Shown: positions 9,074 through 20,399 of the stretch, piece after piece
Position numbering within the stretch: the first letter of the stretch is position 1
Layout: the number at the start of each line of letters is the position of its first letter
Assembly: GCF_905163445.1 (NCBI RefSeq)
Contig: NC_053184.1
Location: forward strand, 11,780,001-11,844,000
Reading direction: 5' to 3'
DNA length: 64,000 nucleotides
From: Pararge aegeria
Taxonomy: Eukaryota; Arthropoda; Insecta; Lepidoptera; Nymphalidae
The notes under the pieces: model-generated
Seen by the model: only the letters and a program-made list of their open reading frames with translations
The model's database searches: none
What the model was told of the DNA's origin: nothing
Program-made: the position numbers and the translations under genes

Positions 9074-10567
9074 TTATATCTATCAAATGTGCATAGTAAT
9101 AATTAAAGTATCCATATTGTATCTCGTTTATAGGAATAACTGGCAATGCTTGAAATAAAGATAGAGGTGATATATTATGTTGTGCATTTTGCAAAAGGTT
9201 ATTGCTAATAATAACTGCAGGCTTTGGCGATGAGCTTATTTCGTCATTAATCATTTGGTTTATGGAAGTAGCGGCATCGACGCCAAAATTATCAAATTCA
9301 GGTTGTACACCAGATGGAATAATATGTGCAAAATTTTGATCCACATTTTCGTGATGAAATTCTGGTTCGTTATTTGTTGGTAGGGATTGATGTTCATATG
9401 AAAGATTGTCATTAGGAGGCGGTCTACTGAGGGGAACGCTATGGGGAGGTGATGTATCATAAAGATGATGAAAATCATGAGTAGAATGTTCGCTGATGTG
9501 CATCGGTATATTAGGGTGAGCAGATGCGCCTTCTGGTTGTGGCGTTTCATGGTGGGAAGGTCTGCCATCTGAAGGAGGACTATCGTGAAGCTGTGGTCTG
9601 TGTGAAGATCCACCTTGGAAAGGTGGTTTACCATAGAAAGCTGGTCTGTAATGCGCAGATAATTCGTCCTGGGATGGTGGTATATAATGGGGTTGCTCGT
9701 CTTGATAAGGCGATTCACTATGGCAAGATGGTTTTCCATGAAAAGGTGGTCTGTCGAGTTGAGAAGATTGGAAAGGTGGTTTAACATGGGTAGGTGGTCT
9801 GTTGTGGTGAAAAGATCCGCCATGTAAGCTTGGTTTACCATGATGGGGTGATCTGCCACGTTGAAAAATTCCACTGTGAGAAGTTGTTTTATCGTAAAAC
9901 GGTGGATTATGAGGAGGAGGAGGTAAACTTTTTTGGTGAGAAGATCCGCTATGGAAAGGCGATTTTCTATCACCATGGAGAGGTAGTCTATCGTTTTGAA
10001 AATATCCAATGTGTGAAGGTGGTTTACTGATCATCTTGTCCTCACAAGATTGGGCGTCCCCATGTGGAGATGATTCTTTGTTAATAAGCGGCTTACGATT
10101 AATATATAATACACTATGAGGTCTATACTGCGACGGTGGTCTGGTATTGGCAGGAGATTTGATATGAGATTCCCAAAAAGTTGGTTGATCCCCCGAGGCA
10201 GATTTTCTGAGTGGAAATAGACCAAACTCCTTATAAGGAGAATATATCTTGCGATATTGAGCCGTTTTATAATATTCGTTATAATTTGCCAATTCTCTGT
10301 CATATTCTTCTTGGGAAACCTCTTGAAATTGAATATAATGATCATTTTTACTTCTGTCTGGGTTGGTTTTTACTGACAACTCGCTGTTTCCCGATATCCC
10401 GCCGCTGTTTGATCTATTATAATTGATATATATTGGGTCTGAAAAACTTCTCTCATTACTTTTTTGGGCAGTCTCGAGATCATCATCGTTTTTTTTAAAT
10501 GCAGTGTTGAAATCCATTTTTTCACCTAGATTTATGCGCGCCAAGATGTGCAGCGGTGCCTTATTTT
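9069..10567 (-). CDS. Exon 2 of a predicted secreted Pro/His-rich low-complexity protein
   Basis: Seen: the acceptor TACTAACTTGTTTCAG (perfect branch-site-like TACTAAC) opens an exon at 10567 carrying two bases and then codons NKAPLHILARINLG. The frame stays open to TAA at 9071-9069, about 498 codons. There is no ATG at the head of the open frame (TTG at 10544), and the first internal Met is MDFNTAF. The exon joins in phase to exon 1 at 13998-13908. The first 150 residues are mixed and charged (DDDLETAQ, EYDRELANYNEYY). About residues 150-360 are imperfect 12-16-residue repeats rich in Pro, His, Gly and Ser (PPFHGKPS, SLHGGSFHHNRPP, PPFYDKTTSHSG). The C-terminal part is less biased and ends in a Tyr-rich segment (YGYFNYYYAHLIDIK). 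Only two Cys. Composition recalls secreted structural proteins (silk, cuticle or mucin-like), but I recognise no family. Long frames in other phases at 9260-10345 are shadows of the repeats. Confidence 0.8.
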
Positions 10568-10740
10568 CTGAAACAAGTTAGTACAGAATTACAAAAAGTA
10601 TAAAAATATTACAGTAGAACAAAAGTGCAAAAGTTCTCTAAGATAAGATCGTGATTAAGCCATGTATAAACAAATATAGTTACAAATATGTTTTTTTAAT
10701 CCCGTGGGTAGGCTTTTTTTTTTTTGCTAGCAACTTTTTA

Positions 10741-10873
10741 GGGATAATCCATCTCTTGGATGCTAACTACATGTGGGCAAAATTCAAACAATATTGGTTC
10801 AATGGTCGAGCCAAACATAGGTAACAAACAACCAAACAGATACACTTTCACATTTATAATATTAGTAGGGATT
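10741..10873 (-). mobile_element. Helitron-like element end
   Basis: The plus strand ends in CACATTTATAATATTAGTAG, the reverse complement of the usual CTACTAATATTATAAATG 5' end of the Helitron-like family. Interior limits are unclear. Confidence 0.5.
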
Positions 10874-11461
10874 TAGCTAGTGTCACTCCTTATGATTTAC
10901 ATAAGGAACAGATAGCTCATAAATCAAAATCCAGTCAGGAATTTCGAGAGTATACAAACATACGTCCGAAAATCATTGACTTTTTAGAAATTTTTCAGGC
11001 AGACGTGTGAAATGGGTTTTTACGTCAGGTCTACAATCCAAAAGATATTATATTTCGCGTGTAATTTACGGCTTTTACGTCTTTATCTGTAATAAACTTG
11101 ACATGAAGATAACAAACAGGTCATTTGGGGTAAAACCAAATAGCATCATGATTCAAATATTATTTTTAATTGGCATATTTATTGCAGTTTTAAATTTATC
11201 TCCTTGATAAACTCAGCTAGGAAAAGCCGAGACGAAAAGCTGTATATGTATAAAAAAACTGGCTAAGAGTGATTTAGTAGGATCTCGTGCTAGGGTGTTC
11301 AATACCGGGATAAAAAACGTAAATTTAACTTAATTATCTCATCTTATGTAAATAATCCAATCCAAATTCAAACATTCCTTCTTCAACTTTTAAAGCGTTC
11401 GCACATATTTATTTTAACTATTGGGATATTATTATTAATACATTTTGATTATATACAATAC

Positions 11462-12013
11462 TAGCTGACCTGCGCAACTTCGTCTGCACCGAATCGGTTA
11501 TTAGAGGTTTCAATATCTTAAAACCTAGAAACAAATTGCAACGCTACCAGGTCCAGTTTTATTTCCAAATTATGTTATTCGCGGCCGTGCGGCCCGCTGC
11601 ATTTTGTGACTTAAAATTCGGCATGACATCTTTACAAAACATCGTTATAATTCAGCCAATTTACAGAAATAGGATGGTACGCTTACATTCAATCGTTGTG
11701 CCATATGCCTTGCGACTTGCTAGTATCTGTGAAGAGTTATGTCCTTTATCTCCAACAATATTTATCAGATCTTCATTAAAATTACACAATACATGCTTGT
11801 TAGTATACACTTTCAAATAAAAAAAGAATTATTAAAATCGGTTTGAATTTAACGGAGCTATGAAGTAAAATTTATAAAAAATTTCATCCCGTTTCCTGGA
11901 GGAAACTTATTGTTTATCGGGATAAAAAGTAGCCTATATGTTGACCCGGAATACCAGCTACCAGTACACCAAATTTTATTTAAATCCGTTCATTAGTTTT
12001 CACGTGATGCCCG

Positions 12014-12085
<72 letters not shown>

Positions 12086-12180
12086 TACAGACAGACAGAC
12101 AGACAGACGGACAGACAGACAAAAATTAAATAAAAATCTGTTTTGGGCTCGGTATCCATTATAAAGCATCCCCCAATCAA
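11462..12180. mobile_element. Composite Helitron-like element with (CAGA)n tail
   Basis: One end reads CTAGCTGACCTGCGCAACTT, and the other has TTTTCACGTGATGCCCGGAC followed by the microsatellite and AAAAATTAAATAAAAATCTG. From 11675 on it is clearly similar to 60091-60630, including TATTGTTTATCGGGATAAAA and TATGTTGACCCGGAATACCA. This copy keeps the uninterrupted site that carries a MITE in the 60-kb copy. Confidence 0.7.
12013..12121. repeat. (CAGA)n microsatellite
   Basis: About 27 units of the 4-bp repeat with a few substitutions (CAAA, CATA, CGGA). The open frames across it (TDRQ repeats on one strand, CLSV on the other) are products of the repeat. Confidence 0.95.
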
Positions 12181-12365
12181 AATTAGATATAAAAGAACTT
12201 TTATATCTATACTTATAATAAAACTGTAACTGGAAGATTTAAAAATTAAGTTAAAACTTAGTTCCGAAAGCACCCTGGTGTAAAAAGAAGTCCACAACAA
12301 AATAAATCTTACGGAAAATTTTAAACATTCCTTAGCTACAAAGTTATATCTCATTACCAGCCTAT

Positions 12366-12710
12366 AATGGTCCAGCGGAGTGATAGAATGGTGGTAAGGA
12401 TTTCGGTTTCACTTTCGAGGAGCAGAGTTCGAATCCTAGCACGTAACTATAACTTTTCTAAGCTATGTGCATTTTAAGCAGTTAAAATAGCACTTGCTTT
12501 AACGGTGAAGGAGAACATCGTGAGGAAACCTGCATGCTTAAGAGTTCTCAAATGCTTGTCGAGTCCACCAATCCCAGCCAGCCAGGTCAGGGCCAGCGTG
12601 GTGGACTTCGGAGTTAACCCTTCTCATTTGTAGGTAATTAATTGATTGATGACGACGATTGATTGACGATGATTGATTGATGATGATGATTGATTGATTG
12701 TCCAACATTA
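12366..12710 (+). mobile_element. tRNA-derived SINE (family A), near full length
   Basis: Head with GTGGTAAGGATTTCGG (A-box-like) and GAGTTCGAATCC (B-box). The body is CACTTGCTTTAACGGTGAAG, ACATCGTGAGGAAACCTGCA and CCAGCGTGGTGGACTTCGG. It ends in a long degenerate GATGATTGATTGAT tail. Confidence 0.85.
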
Positions 12711-13489
12711 TGTCACAGGTATCCTCTCAGAAAGAGTTAGGTGTAGGTAGGATTGAAAGGTTTAACATGCCTTTGAGAACATCATGGAAAACTCTCAAGC
12801 ATACAATTTTATATTTATAAAAGCAAATGATATTTATTTAATTTCTTAAAACGCATATAACTCCGAAATGTTGTAGGTAAGTGCCGGAGATCAAAATAGT
12901 TGCCCGCTAAACTACTTAACCGATTTCAATAAAATATCACCGATATAAAGCTACGCTCTCAGCGAGTAAAATAAGTGATATTAATATTATGCTTTCATAG
13001 AACATTTATTTAATTACGGTCCTTAGTTTACGCAGGTATGGCCGCGGCGAACAACTAGTAGCTAGTAGGTACTAAACATTGTAAATAGCTTGAACAAATA
13101 TATTGCGATGTAGGTTCACGAGTGACTAACTGATACTTAATATTTATTTTGGTATATAGTTAAAAAACGATTCATCCATTTACTTTTTTCCACGAAAACT
13201 TCGTCATGGCTTCCAAAAGAATTCTGGCCATTTATGAATAGGTACCTACTCCTTTTATGAGTTTATGTTTTACACCTTTTAAATTTCACTTCAAATCTTC
13301 TTAATATTTGAATAAACAAATAATGAAAATGGAGTTTGGTAAAGGTAGATGCGGGCAACGAGATTAACTAGTTTTTTTTTTGAACCTGCGATCAACTTTA
13401 CTATGATAATATCCTGTCAGTCATTGTAACTTGATCGTAAAAATGATTTCTTTCACCTGAATTTTATATACTTACTCGTACCTATGTTT

Positions 13490-13745
13490 AGGGCTTAGGT
13501 CGATCCCCGGCATGCACCTCTTATGTTTTCGGAGTTATGTGCGTTTATAATTTAAGCAATTTAAATATCACTTGCTTTAACGGTGGAGGAAACATGGTGA
13601 GGAAACCTGCATGCCAAAGAGTTTCTCTTATCTTTGTCAAAGGCGTGTGAAGTCTACCAATCCGCACGTGGTGAACTTCGGCCCAAACCCTATTCATTCT
13701 GAGAGATGAGCGGTCCCTGTATTGGGCCGGAAGAGGCTTTAACAT
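13490..13745 (+). mobile_element. tRNA-derived SINE (family A)
   Basis: GGTCGATCCCCGGCATGC (B-box region), TCACTTGCTTTAACGGTG, GTGAGGAAACCTGCATGCC, a CCAATCCGCACGTGGTG segment and a terminal TATTGGGCCGG. It explains the minus-strand open frame at 13545-13745. Confidence 0.85.
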
Positions 13746-13831
13746 GACAAGTTATATATAATGCTATGTAGCTAAAATCCGAAAATGAAGTGACGATATT
13801 TTAAACAAAAACTTTATAGTATTTAAAAACA

Positions 13832-13867
13832 AAAAGCTAAAGTATACAATCGTATACTTTAGCTTTT
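13832..13867. repeat. Perfect hairpin, 16-bp arms, 4-nt loop
   Basis: Arms 13832-13847 (AAAAGCTAAAGTATAC) and 13852-13867 are exact reverse complements with loop AATC. It sits 40 bp inside the intron from the exon 1 donor. Confidence 0.9.
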
Positions 13868-13907
13868 GCTTGTAATTACATAATATTAAAGTATAAGCAG
13901 AACATAC

Positions 13908-13998
13908 CTTTATAAGCTCCATTTTCTGCGCAACAACCCTTTTTTGTACAATCAAGAACTAATAACGCAACAATATAAAAATCAATGATGTTTTTCAT
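13908..13998 (-). CDS. Exon 1 (start and signal peptide) of the Pro/His-rich gene
   Basis: Seen: ATG at 13998, 30 codons plus one base, ending at the strong donor AAAG|GTATGT. The encoded start has a short basic n-region (MKN) and a hydrophobic core (IVALLVL), followed by TKKGCCAENGAYK, so it reads as a signal peptide with likely cleavage near CCA/EN. A lies at -3 from the ATG. The exon ends with one base of a codon, and exon 2 begins with two, which together make GAA (Glu), so the join keeps one frame of about 529 codons. Inference: the mature protein is exported. The joining rests on splice signals, phase and the fit of a signal peptide; I saw no transcript evidence. Confidence 0.68.
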
Positions 13999-14025
13999 AT
14001 TGACATAATCACGAAGTGTTAAAAA

Positions 14026-14064
14026 CTGTATACTTCTCACCTTACTAACTCAAAAATATAAATG
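14026..14064 (-). promoter_or_regulatory. Possible core promoter of the Pro/His-rich gene
   Basis: On the minus strand a TTTATATTTT box (14063-14054) lies about 30 bp before an initiator-like ACAGTTT (about 14029), which itself is about 30 bp before the ATG. Spacing suits a TATA promoter, but in AT-rich DNA this is weak. Confidence 0.3.
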
Positions 14065-14069
14065 AGTAT

Positions 14070-15865
14070 ACGACGATACTATGTCTCTAAAATCACTAGT
14101 TTTGAAACCGGTATATGGAAGCTGGCATTTTTATGAGGACATTTACATAACATCTAAATGTACGTACTTCACTTTGACCTCTAATAGTACCAGAATGATA
14201 TTAGAGATGAAAGCAAAACTTACTCGTGCTATAGATCTTTCCACTTTATACTTTATACATATTATAATTGTTTTCCTTTAATATTTGATGGTCAAGGAAT
14301 TCTACTTAAAAAAATATAAAATACTAATACGATAATTTTCTTTTTATAACTGATAACATAAAAGAAAAATCGTATCAACAGTTTGAAGGAAATGAAAATA
14401 ACAAGAACTGACATGTACCTAAACCTCAGACGAGGACAATTTGAAGTAAAAGATATTTATCTAAGTAATAAGTAAGTACATATAAAGTCTTTTGTTTAAC
14501 TGAACTAAAATAATTCAAAGAATTATAAAACTTAAATATGAGCATAAATGAGGATTTGGTATATTATCAATACATATAAAAATATACAATTGTTTCACAG
14601 TTTTTGAAAATACTTCATTACACTTTCACGGACGAAGTAGGGAGTGAAAGGAAAATGAATTTCGTAGTTTTTATTTGCTTTTGACAAGAAATCAAATATC
14701 ATATTGCATTATAAGAAGGTTAAGAATATTTAATAAATTGCAAAGTTAATGTAAGATATATTTAATAAATTACGTATTTAAACACTCAAATTAGTAGAGA
14801 CTTTACTTTTAATTAACTAATTACTATTCATTTTGTTTGTTATTGATTTTATATTCATGCTCAACATAAAATCAGTGTCCTGCGCTAATAATCAGTTTTA
14901 TTCCTTTTGGATTGATACATCAAACTATCTTGAAAAGCGGTAGGAGGTGGAGGGTATTTTGATGGCGCCGTGTGTCCACGCCAAGTACTACATTAGACAC
15001 AACATGAGCACAGCATCCAAGTGTACCTACGGTTCCCAAACAAAACTTTAGAATGGCGGTCTAAAATGTCTATTTCGACCACGCTTTTGTTGTGTAGTAA
15101 AATATATCTATTAATTTTATAAAGCGGAAGGGTGTGTTTTGTTTACTGGTTCGAATTAAAATACTTTTTGTGTTGGATAGTCCATTTATCCAGGAAGGCT
15201 AAAGACTATATAAAATTCGTTAAAGTTAAAGTTACGCCAAAATAATATCATATTTACAAAATAATAGGTACGAGTATATTGTTCCTCTTTACAAGATCTA
15301 AAAAAAAATACTTTCATCCTAGGGTATTTTTTTTTATTTTTCCTGTAGATATAGAAACTATACTTGTATTATTATTGATAATTTTAAATTATAGTTTAAA
15401 GTCATAGTACAGGTATACACAACATTGAAGTTAGTCCGGTTAAAAATAATAAAATCAAATTGAAAGAAAAAATTGTTCAGTCGAAAGACGGCACTGTCAG
15501 GGTTTTTAAGTTGTTATATAAACACATTCGTTAAAAGGCGAAAATTGACGAAGGTTGGAATTGGGATATTTTGAAGCGAAGATTTTTATCTCAGGATATC
15601 TTATAAGTGTAGTAAAAGGTACACCATGAATGGCTGGACGACGTGCAAAATTAAATTAGTAATGAATATAGCTAAGATAATCGATGGACTCTGCACCCCA
15701 GGTATAGCGAGATGGCATCAAGTGAGTTACTGTACACTAGTAGCACAAAACCGTGGAGAGTTCAAATCCCTTCATCCAGGACATCTCCTTTCTAAGAGGA
15801 CAAAGAGATGTTGTGCTCGAGTGCACCATGTATGGAATATTTGATAGCTCGATAATGTGACTTTA
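14070..15865. other. No gene seen; upstream region of the Pro/His-rich gene
   Basis: AT-rich. Short open frames at 14081-14281 and 15626-15844 lack splice context or recognisable protein. The second ends beside a SINE. Confidence 0.45.
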
Positions 15866-15871
15866 TATCCA

Positions 15872-16135
15872 CCTCTTTGGTCTAGTGGTTAGCATACGTT
15901 CGACTAACGAGGTCCGGGGTCGAGTTCATGAGGTCCGGAGTCCTGGGCGCGGTAAATAAACGTAAGGTATGGAGTTTTTCCCCAGGGTTCTGGAGTGGCG
16001 ACCCGGCACTAGCAAGCTCAGTTTTGGTACGCTTTATGAGTTGGACAGACGAAATAAAACGAGTGGTGATCCCTACAAAAGATTTATGTCCAGCAGTGGG
16101 CGTCCTGTGGTGGAGTTGATGATGATTGAGTTTTA
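15872..16135 (+). mobile_element. tRNA-derived SINE (family D)
   Basis: Head: TTGGTCTAGTGGTTAGCA (A-box) and TCCGGGGTCGAGTTC (B-box). Body: GGTATGGAGTTTTTCCCCAG and TGGAGTGGCGACCCGGCAC. Tail: GTCCAGCAGTGGGCGTCC..TTGATGATGATTG. Several overlapping open frames on both strands come from it. Confidence 0.8.
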
Positions 16136-16269
16136 CTGGCAAGAAATTTTCAGTACTGGAGTTAGGAAATTATTGATGAATATTAGTGTGGAAGTGTGGG
16201 TGTGGATATCGTCGAACACAACTTGGATTGAATAGAGCTTTTGATAATCTCACAGTACAGCGTGTGAAC

Positions 16270-16440
16270 AATGGCGATAATTAAGTTAGGCTGTGATGTC
16301 ACGGCTGACTAACACAAATAGCTCAATTAAGCCGTCACGTCGTATCCCGAACACCGCTTCGACAACAAGTTGGCGATACATCTATTGCGTATCACGTCGC
16401 ATTCTAGATCGGCGGTGTCACTTGTTTTTTAACCCTCCAG
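16270..16440 (-). repeat. Dispersed repeat, also at 24310-24470 and 27258-27418
   Basis: Its reverse complement matches the 24.3-kb sequence: GCGACGTGA, TTGTTGTTCGAAGCG / TTGTTGTCGAAGCGG, GTTCGGGATACG, then TTAATTGAGCTATTTGTGTT and AGTCAGCCGTGACA. No transposase or terminal repeats recognised; a MITE or other non-autonomous element is likely. Confidence 0.7.
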
Positions 16441-16569
16441 GCCACAGGTTGGGTGTTATAAGTTTGACGTGTCTATGGGCTAGTTTTAGTTTATGCTTTT
16501 TGGCGATGTTAAGTAATAGCTACAGTAAACGAAAGTTTTTTTTAATAACGTATACATTTTAAAGTCAAC

Positions 16570-17290
16570 ATCTGAGGACGCGTGGGTGTCAAAGCAAAAC
16601 GTGCCTAGAGAGTACATTTTGTAAGGTCTTGCCGAATAGCTTATCAAAAAAATTGTCTTTGTCACTTAGCATAAAGTAAAACTAAGAAGAAAACTAACGT
16701 TTAGGAGACTGTTGCAAGTCTTTTAAACAACTAAAATTGGTAAAAATAAGGTGTAAATAGAAAAGTGCACAAAGCAGTGACGTAGAATCGGTCGCGTTTA
16801 AGTTGGCAGCAGTCATACCAGGCTATCACGCATACGGCATAATGGATTAAGCACCTGGTTAACATTTAAAAATACCTGCGGCAATATGACATATGCTCCT
16901 TAAGGATTTCAGGATGATCCTCGGCTCTCGGCTCGGCATATTACTTGCAAAAGGTTCTTTGATTTTTTATATTATTAAGATTTAGCATATCTATCTTTAC
17001 TAATATTGATTTTGTTTTTGTTTAAAGGTGAATTAGTTGTAAATGTTTCTTTGTTTGATGAAAATCGACCCAAGATTGCCGCCGTCACAAAATGGCGGAT
17101 TACAAATTTTTCACAAATCCCTCAGTATGGACATCAAATAGATTGGCTAGTATAATATACACAATGACAAATTTCAAAACCAAGATGTCTTAAAACACTA
17201 AATGGCCAATTTTCTTTCTCATAACTTTCTGTTATCAGAATAGAAAAAGAATACTAAAGATAATCAAAATGTTGTAATCTTTTTTCTATT
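16570..17290. other. No gene seen
   Basis: No coding signal. The 17000-17110 part has a GC-richer patch around GATTGCCGCCGTCACAAAAT with no assignment. Confidence 0.45.
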
Positions 17291-17295
17291 GCCAT

Positions 17296-17770
17296 ATCAA
17301 ATTCAAATTCAAAATTCATTTATTTCAAGTAGGCCTAAATTATAAGCACTTTTAAAACGTCAAGTCAGTCTGTTTGTAGTGACTCTTCCACCGGTACCGA
17401 AGGCAGATTCCCCTGAGAAGAGCCGGCAAGAAACTCAGCAGATTGCTCTTTTCCAACATCGTTTTATAGTTTAACAATCATTAGAATTTTTCTGTTTTGT
17501 AAGAGATGAGAGTGGAGTGGCCTGCTTCCAAGCAGCCGTGTAGTAACCACGATTTGTTAAATGTTTTAATATATTGTTTGAACTTAGGTAAAGGTAGATC
17601 TAATATTACCTTCGGTATCATGTTATAAAAGCATATTCCCATCCCCACAAAGGATTTCTGTACTTTTGACGGTACGGTTTCTCAGACGATATGCAGATAT
17701 CACTAATTTATGTCCGTTTTTCGTAAGTCGACTGTTTATATCGACTTTTTGTTTATAATAATCCATGATC
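17296..17770 (-). pseudogene. CR1-like LINE: C-terminal reverse-transcriptase fragment and 3' end
   Basis: The minus strand encodes VQKSFVGMGICFYNMIPK then LDLPLPKFKQYIKTF, the C-terminal tail of CR1/jockey-like ORF2 proteins, followed by the 3' UTR shared with 6341-6530 and 19605-19760. It is truncated at the 5' side and does not encode a functional enzyme. Confidence 0.8.
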
Positions 17771-17854
17771 CCTTTTATATATATCCATAGTTATAGTATA
17801 TAGTTTTTTTAATGACAATGTTAAAAAGTTATTTCTATATACTTACAATAAATA

Positions 17855-18112
17855 AATAATCAATATACTACGACAATATAAATAGATAATAAATAAACAC
17901 ATCGCCATCTAGACCCTAGAACTAGAACTAAGAGGTAGTGTTATGGGCACTAAGATGACTGATGAATATTTCTATACATTATATACATAAATACATATAA
18001 AATACAGATAAACACCCAGATACTGAAAAATATTGTATGTTTATCATACAAAGATTTTCCAGTTGTGGGAATCGAACCCACAGCTTTAGACTCAGACGGC
18101 CAATCGGCTGCA
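17855..18112 (-). mobile_element. tRNA-derived SINE (family B), antisense
   Basis: Antisense copy: AATAAATAAA tail, CATCGCCATCTAGACCCTAG, GTGTTATGGGCACTAAGATG, TTTTCCAGTTGTGGGAATCG and the tRNA-like head ending GACGGCCAATCGGC. Confidence 0.88.
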
Positions 18113-18639
18113 AAGGTGTGGAACAAAAGATTTTTAATTATTATGAATCGTAGGACTTAGTGCGATTCCTTTCCAGACCTTTCCAATTTGACATATTGTT
18201 CAACAAAAGCTTCGAGAGTTTTCTCGACGTTTTCAAAATAATAAGTGAATTGATTCTGATTCTTTCAGTACGTTTTTGTAGAAACTAAACGACTTCCACT
18301 GAAATTTGAAGACGAACTGTCTTCAAATTTTATCGTATCGTTTTACTAGAGGGCTTATGTAAAATTATTTGAATGAACCGTTTGTAACGCTCTTTAATTA
18401 TTAAACACCGTCTACGTAGTTAACAAAGATAATTTCCAAATATTCAGTTACTATCGAAGGAAACATCAAAGTACTTGATAGTTTAATTCACATACTGTGA
18501 AGGCACAGACGCGTAATTTTCAATGGTATTTTGTAACAACAAAGTCTTCACGGCGTTTTATGTTAAGCAATGTAATACAACGCCGTCATGCACAGTATCT
18601 TAGCTTAATTTCATATATAATATGGTTCATGATAGTAAA

Positions 18640-18850
18640 AGCGGCAGAAGCTTAGTGGTTACGGCTTCGGCATCACTTTCAGATTTATATATATATTTTA
18701 TATTATATTTTTAAGTCGATTCCAAGCACGCATCTCTAACTTTTCGGAGCTATTTTTAATTTAAGCAATTAAGATACCACTTGCTTTGACGGTGAATGAA
18801 AACATCGTGAGGAAGTCTTCTTGCTTAAGTATTCTCCTTAGCGTATGTTA
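18640..18850 (+). mobile_element. tRNA-derived SINE (family A), degraded
   Basis: Head GAAGCTTAGTGGTTACGGC, an AT-rich insertion, AAGTCGATTCCAAGCACGC, then CACTTGCTTTGACGGTGAA and AACATCGTGAGGAAG. Confidence 0.8.
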
Positions 18851-19600
18851 GAATTGTTAATTAAAGTAACAACTCGATAATTATCATATTAAATTATGAT
18901 TTTTGTAAAAGTATACCTATTTAAAGTTAATATTAATATCCTCACATTAAATATACGGACCATTGCTATTGGTCAACATAAAATGATGTCACTGTACTTG
19001 AAGAATTAATAAAGGTGTCACTATACCACTGTTAATACACAACTGTCACTATACAGTAATAACTAAATATAGATTATATTTAAAAAATATTCAGAGTAAG
19101 TGAAATGAATATAAACCATTGTTGTTAAAGTCATCATACAGTGATGTTATTATACTTTTAGTATTAATATTGGTACACCCAATTTTCATTATACAAAAGT
19201 GTCATTATATTATGCGGAAATTGGAAAATTTGTAAACCACGTTATGTCGAAAAGTATAAAACTGGTGTGTCTTGTCAAAAAAGGCAGTCTCTGAGTTATC
19301 AGCAAACAGATGGTTCTTCACGGGGGTGACTGAGGCCGACGCGCATGCCAAAATCCTAAGTTAAGTACTTACTAGTTTAGTTAGTTAATTAGCATAAATA
19401 CTATTATGTAATTTTTTTATACATTTTAAGTCTCTGCTTATAAATTGGTAGTACATTGGTTCATACGATACAATATTATGTTTATAATTGATACAATTGA
19501 TGAATTTCTTGATGACAAGGTTGCTTGGAAGCATCCGGCTCCACTTTCACCTCTCACAAGATAGAAAAATGAATGGTAAAATGTAAAATGTAAATTGATG
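18850..19600. other. No gene seen
   Basis: AT-rich. The phrases GTGTCACTATA and CACTGTTAATAC recur loosely between 19000 and 19200, but no clean repeat period is visible. Confidence 0.4.
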
Positions 19601-19604
19601 ATTT

Positions 19605-19760
19605 TGGAAAAGAGCAACTGATGAGTTTCTTGCCGGCTTCTTCTCGGTAGAATCTGACTTCCGAACCGGTGGTAGAGTCACTACAAACAGACAGACTTGA
19701 CGTTTCAAAAGTGCTTATATTAGGCCTACTTGAAATAAATGAATTTTGAATTAGAATTTT
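19605..19760 (+). mobile_element. CR1-like LINE 3' end
   Basis: Clean sense copy: GAGTTTCTTGCCGGCTTCTT, GACTTCCGAACCGGTGGTAG, GTCACTACAAACAGACAGAC, TTGACGTTTCAAAAGTGC, AGGCCTACTTGAAATAAATG, AATT-rich end. Confidence 0.85.
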
Positions 19761-20223
19761 GAATATTCATTATAAGTAGGTAAGGTGTTTACAACTGAGG
19801 TATTTAGAACAAAAATTTTGGAATGGAAAACATTCTTTTGATAAAAATGCTGAAGAATAATCATTTCATCTTCAATAATATATAAATAAGATATTCATAG
19901 TCTCTCCCAGAATTTTTATCGGCGATAAAAAACTGTTTATCCCTCAAGTGTCCCGAATGGTGAACAACGTTCGAAAAACAATATCTTCTTCGACGTCTCA
20001 GTCTATCGGCCAGAGTCAATGAAGGGCTTTAGAAAAGTGTCACGTAATATGTAAATCGTTCAGATCGCGATGTGTCCTGACTGTCAAAGCCATCCGACGG
20101 CATTGTATATCTCAAAACGATTTTCCTGAACGACGACTTCACTTTCTATGATAAGGGTGAAAGTTTTCACTCTAACAATATATTCCATACGATTTCAATT
20201 TACGGAAAAAAAACAATATAGTT

Positions 20224-20245
20224 AATATTTTCAGCTGAAAATATT
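20224..20245. repeat. 22-bp perfect palindrome centred on CAGCTG
   Basis: Twenty-two bases read the same on both strands, with AATATTTT arms around an E-box CAGCTG. Confidence 0.9.
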
Positions 20246-20399
20246 CTGAACATTCATCGTAGAATCAGTGCGTAAATATCAGGTCAGGGACCCCAGAAGA
20301 GTCGGCGAACAAGTTTTACGAATTAATTATTCACTTTTCGTTTAGCGTTGCTAAAAATAAATATGGGTTATTTTGTGCAATCGACGAAAAAGTTATGCG

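Larger units (their letters stand above)
10568..13907 (-). other. Intron of the Pro/His-rich gene (3340 bp)
   Basis: Bounded by donor AAAG|GTATGT (13907) and acceptor TTTCAG (10568) on the minus strand. It holds a Helitron-like end, a composite element with a (CAGA)n tract, two family A SINEs and a perfect hairpin near the donor. No further exon is needed, because the phases of the two flanking exons agree. Confidence 0.65.

Noticed and set aside
9260..10345. Long frames in other phases and on the opposite strand of the Pro/His-rich exon
   Set aside because: Shadows of a compositionally biased repetitive exon; only one frame has an acceptor, a phase-matched start exon and a sensible stop.
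11938..12354. Open frames of TDRQ or CLSV repeats on both strands
   Set aside because: They are translations of the (CAGA)n microsatellite.
15882..16235. Four overlapping frames on both strands
   Set aside because: All lie in or beside a tRNA-derived SINE.
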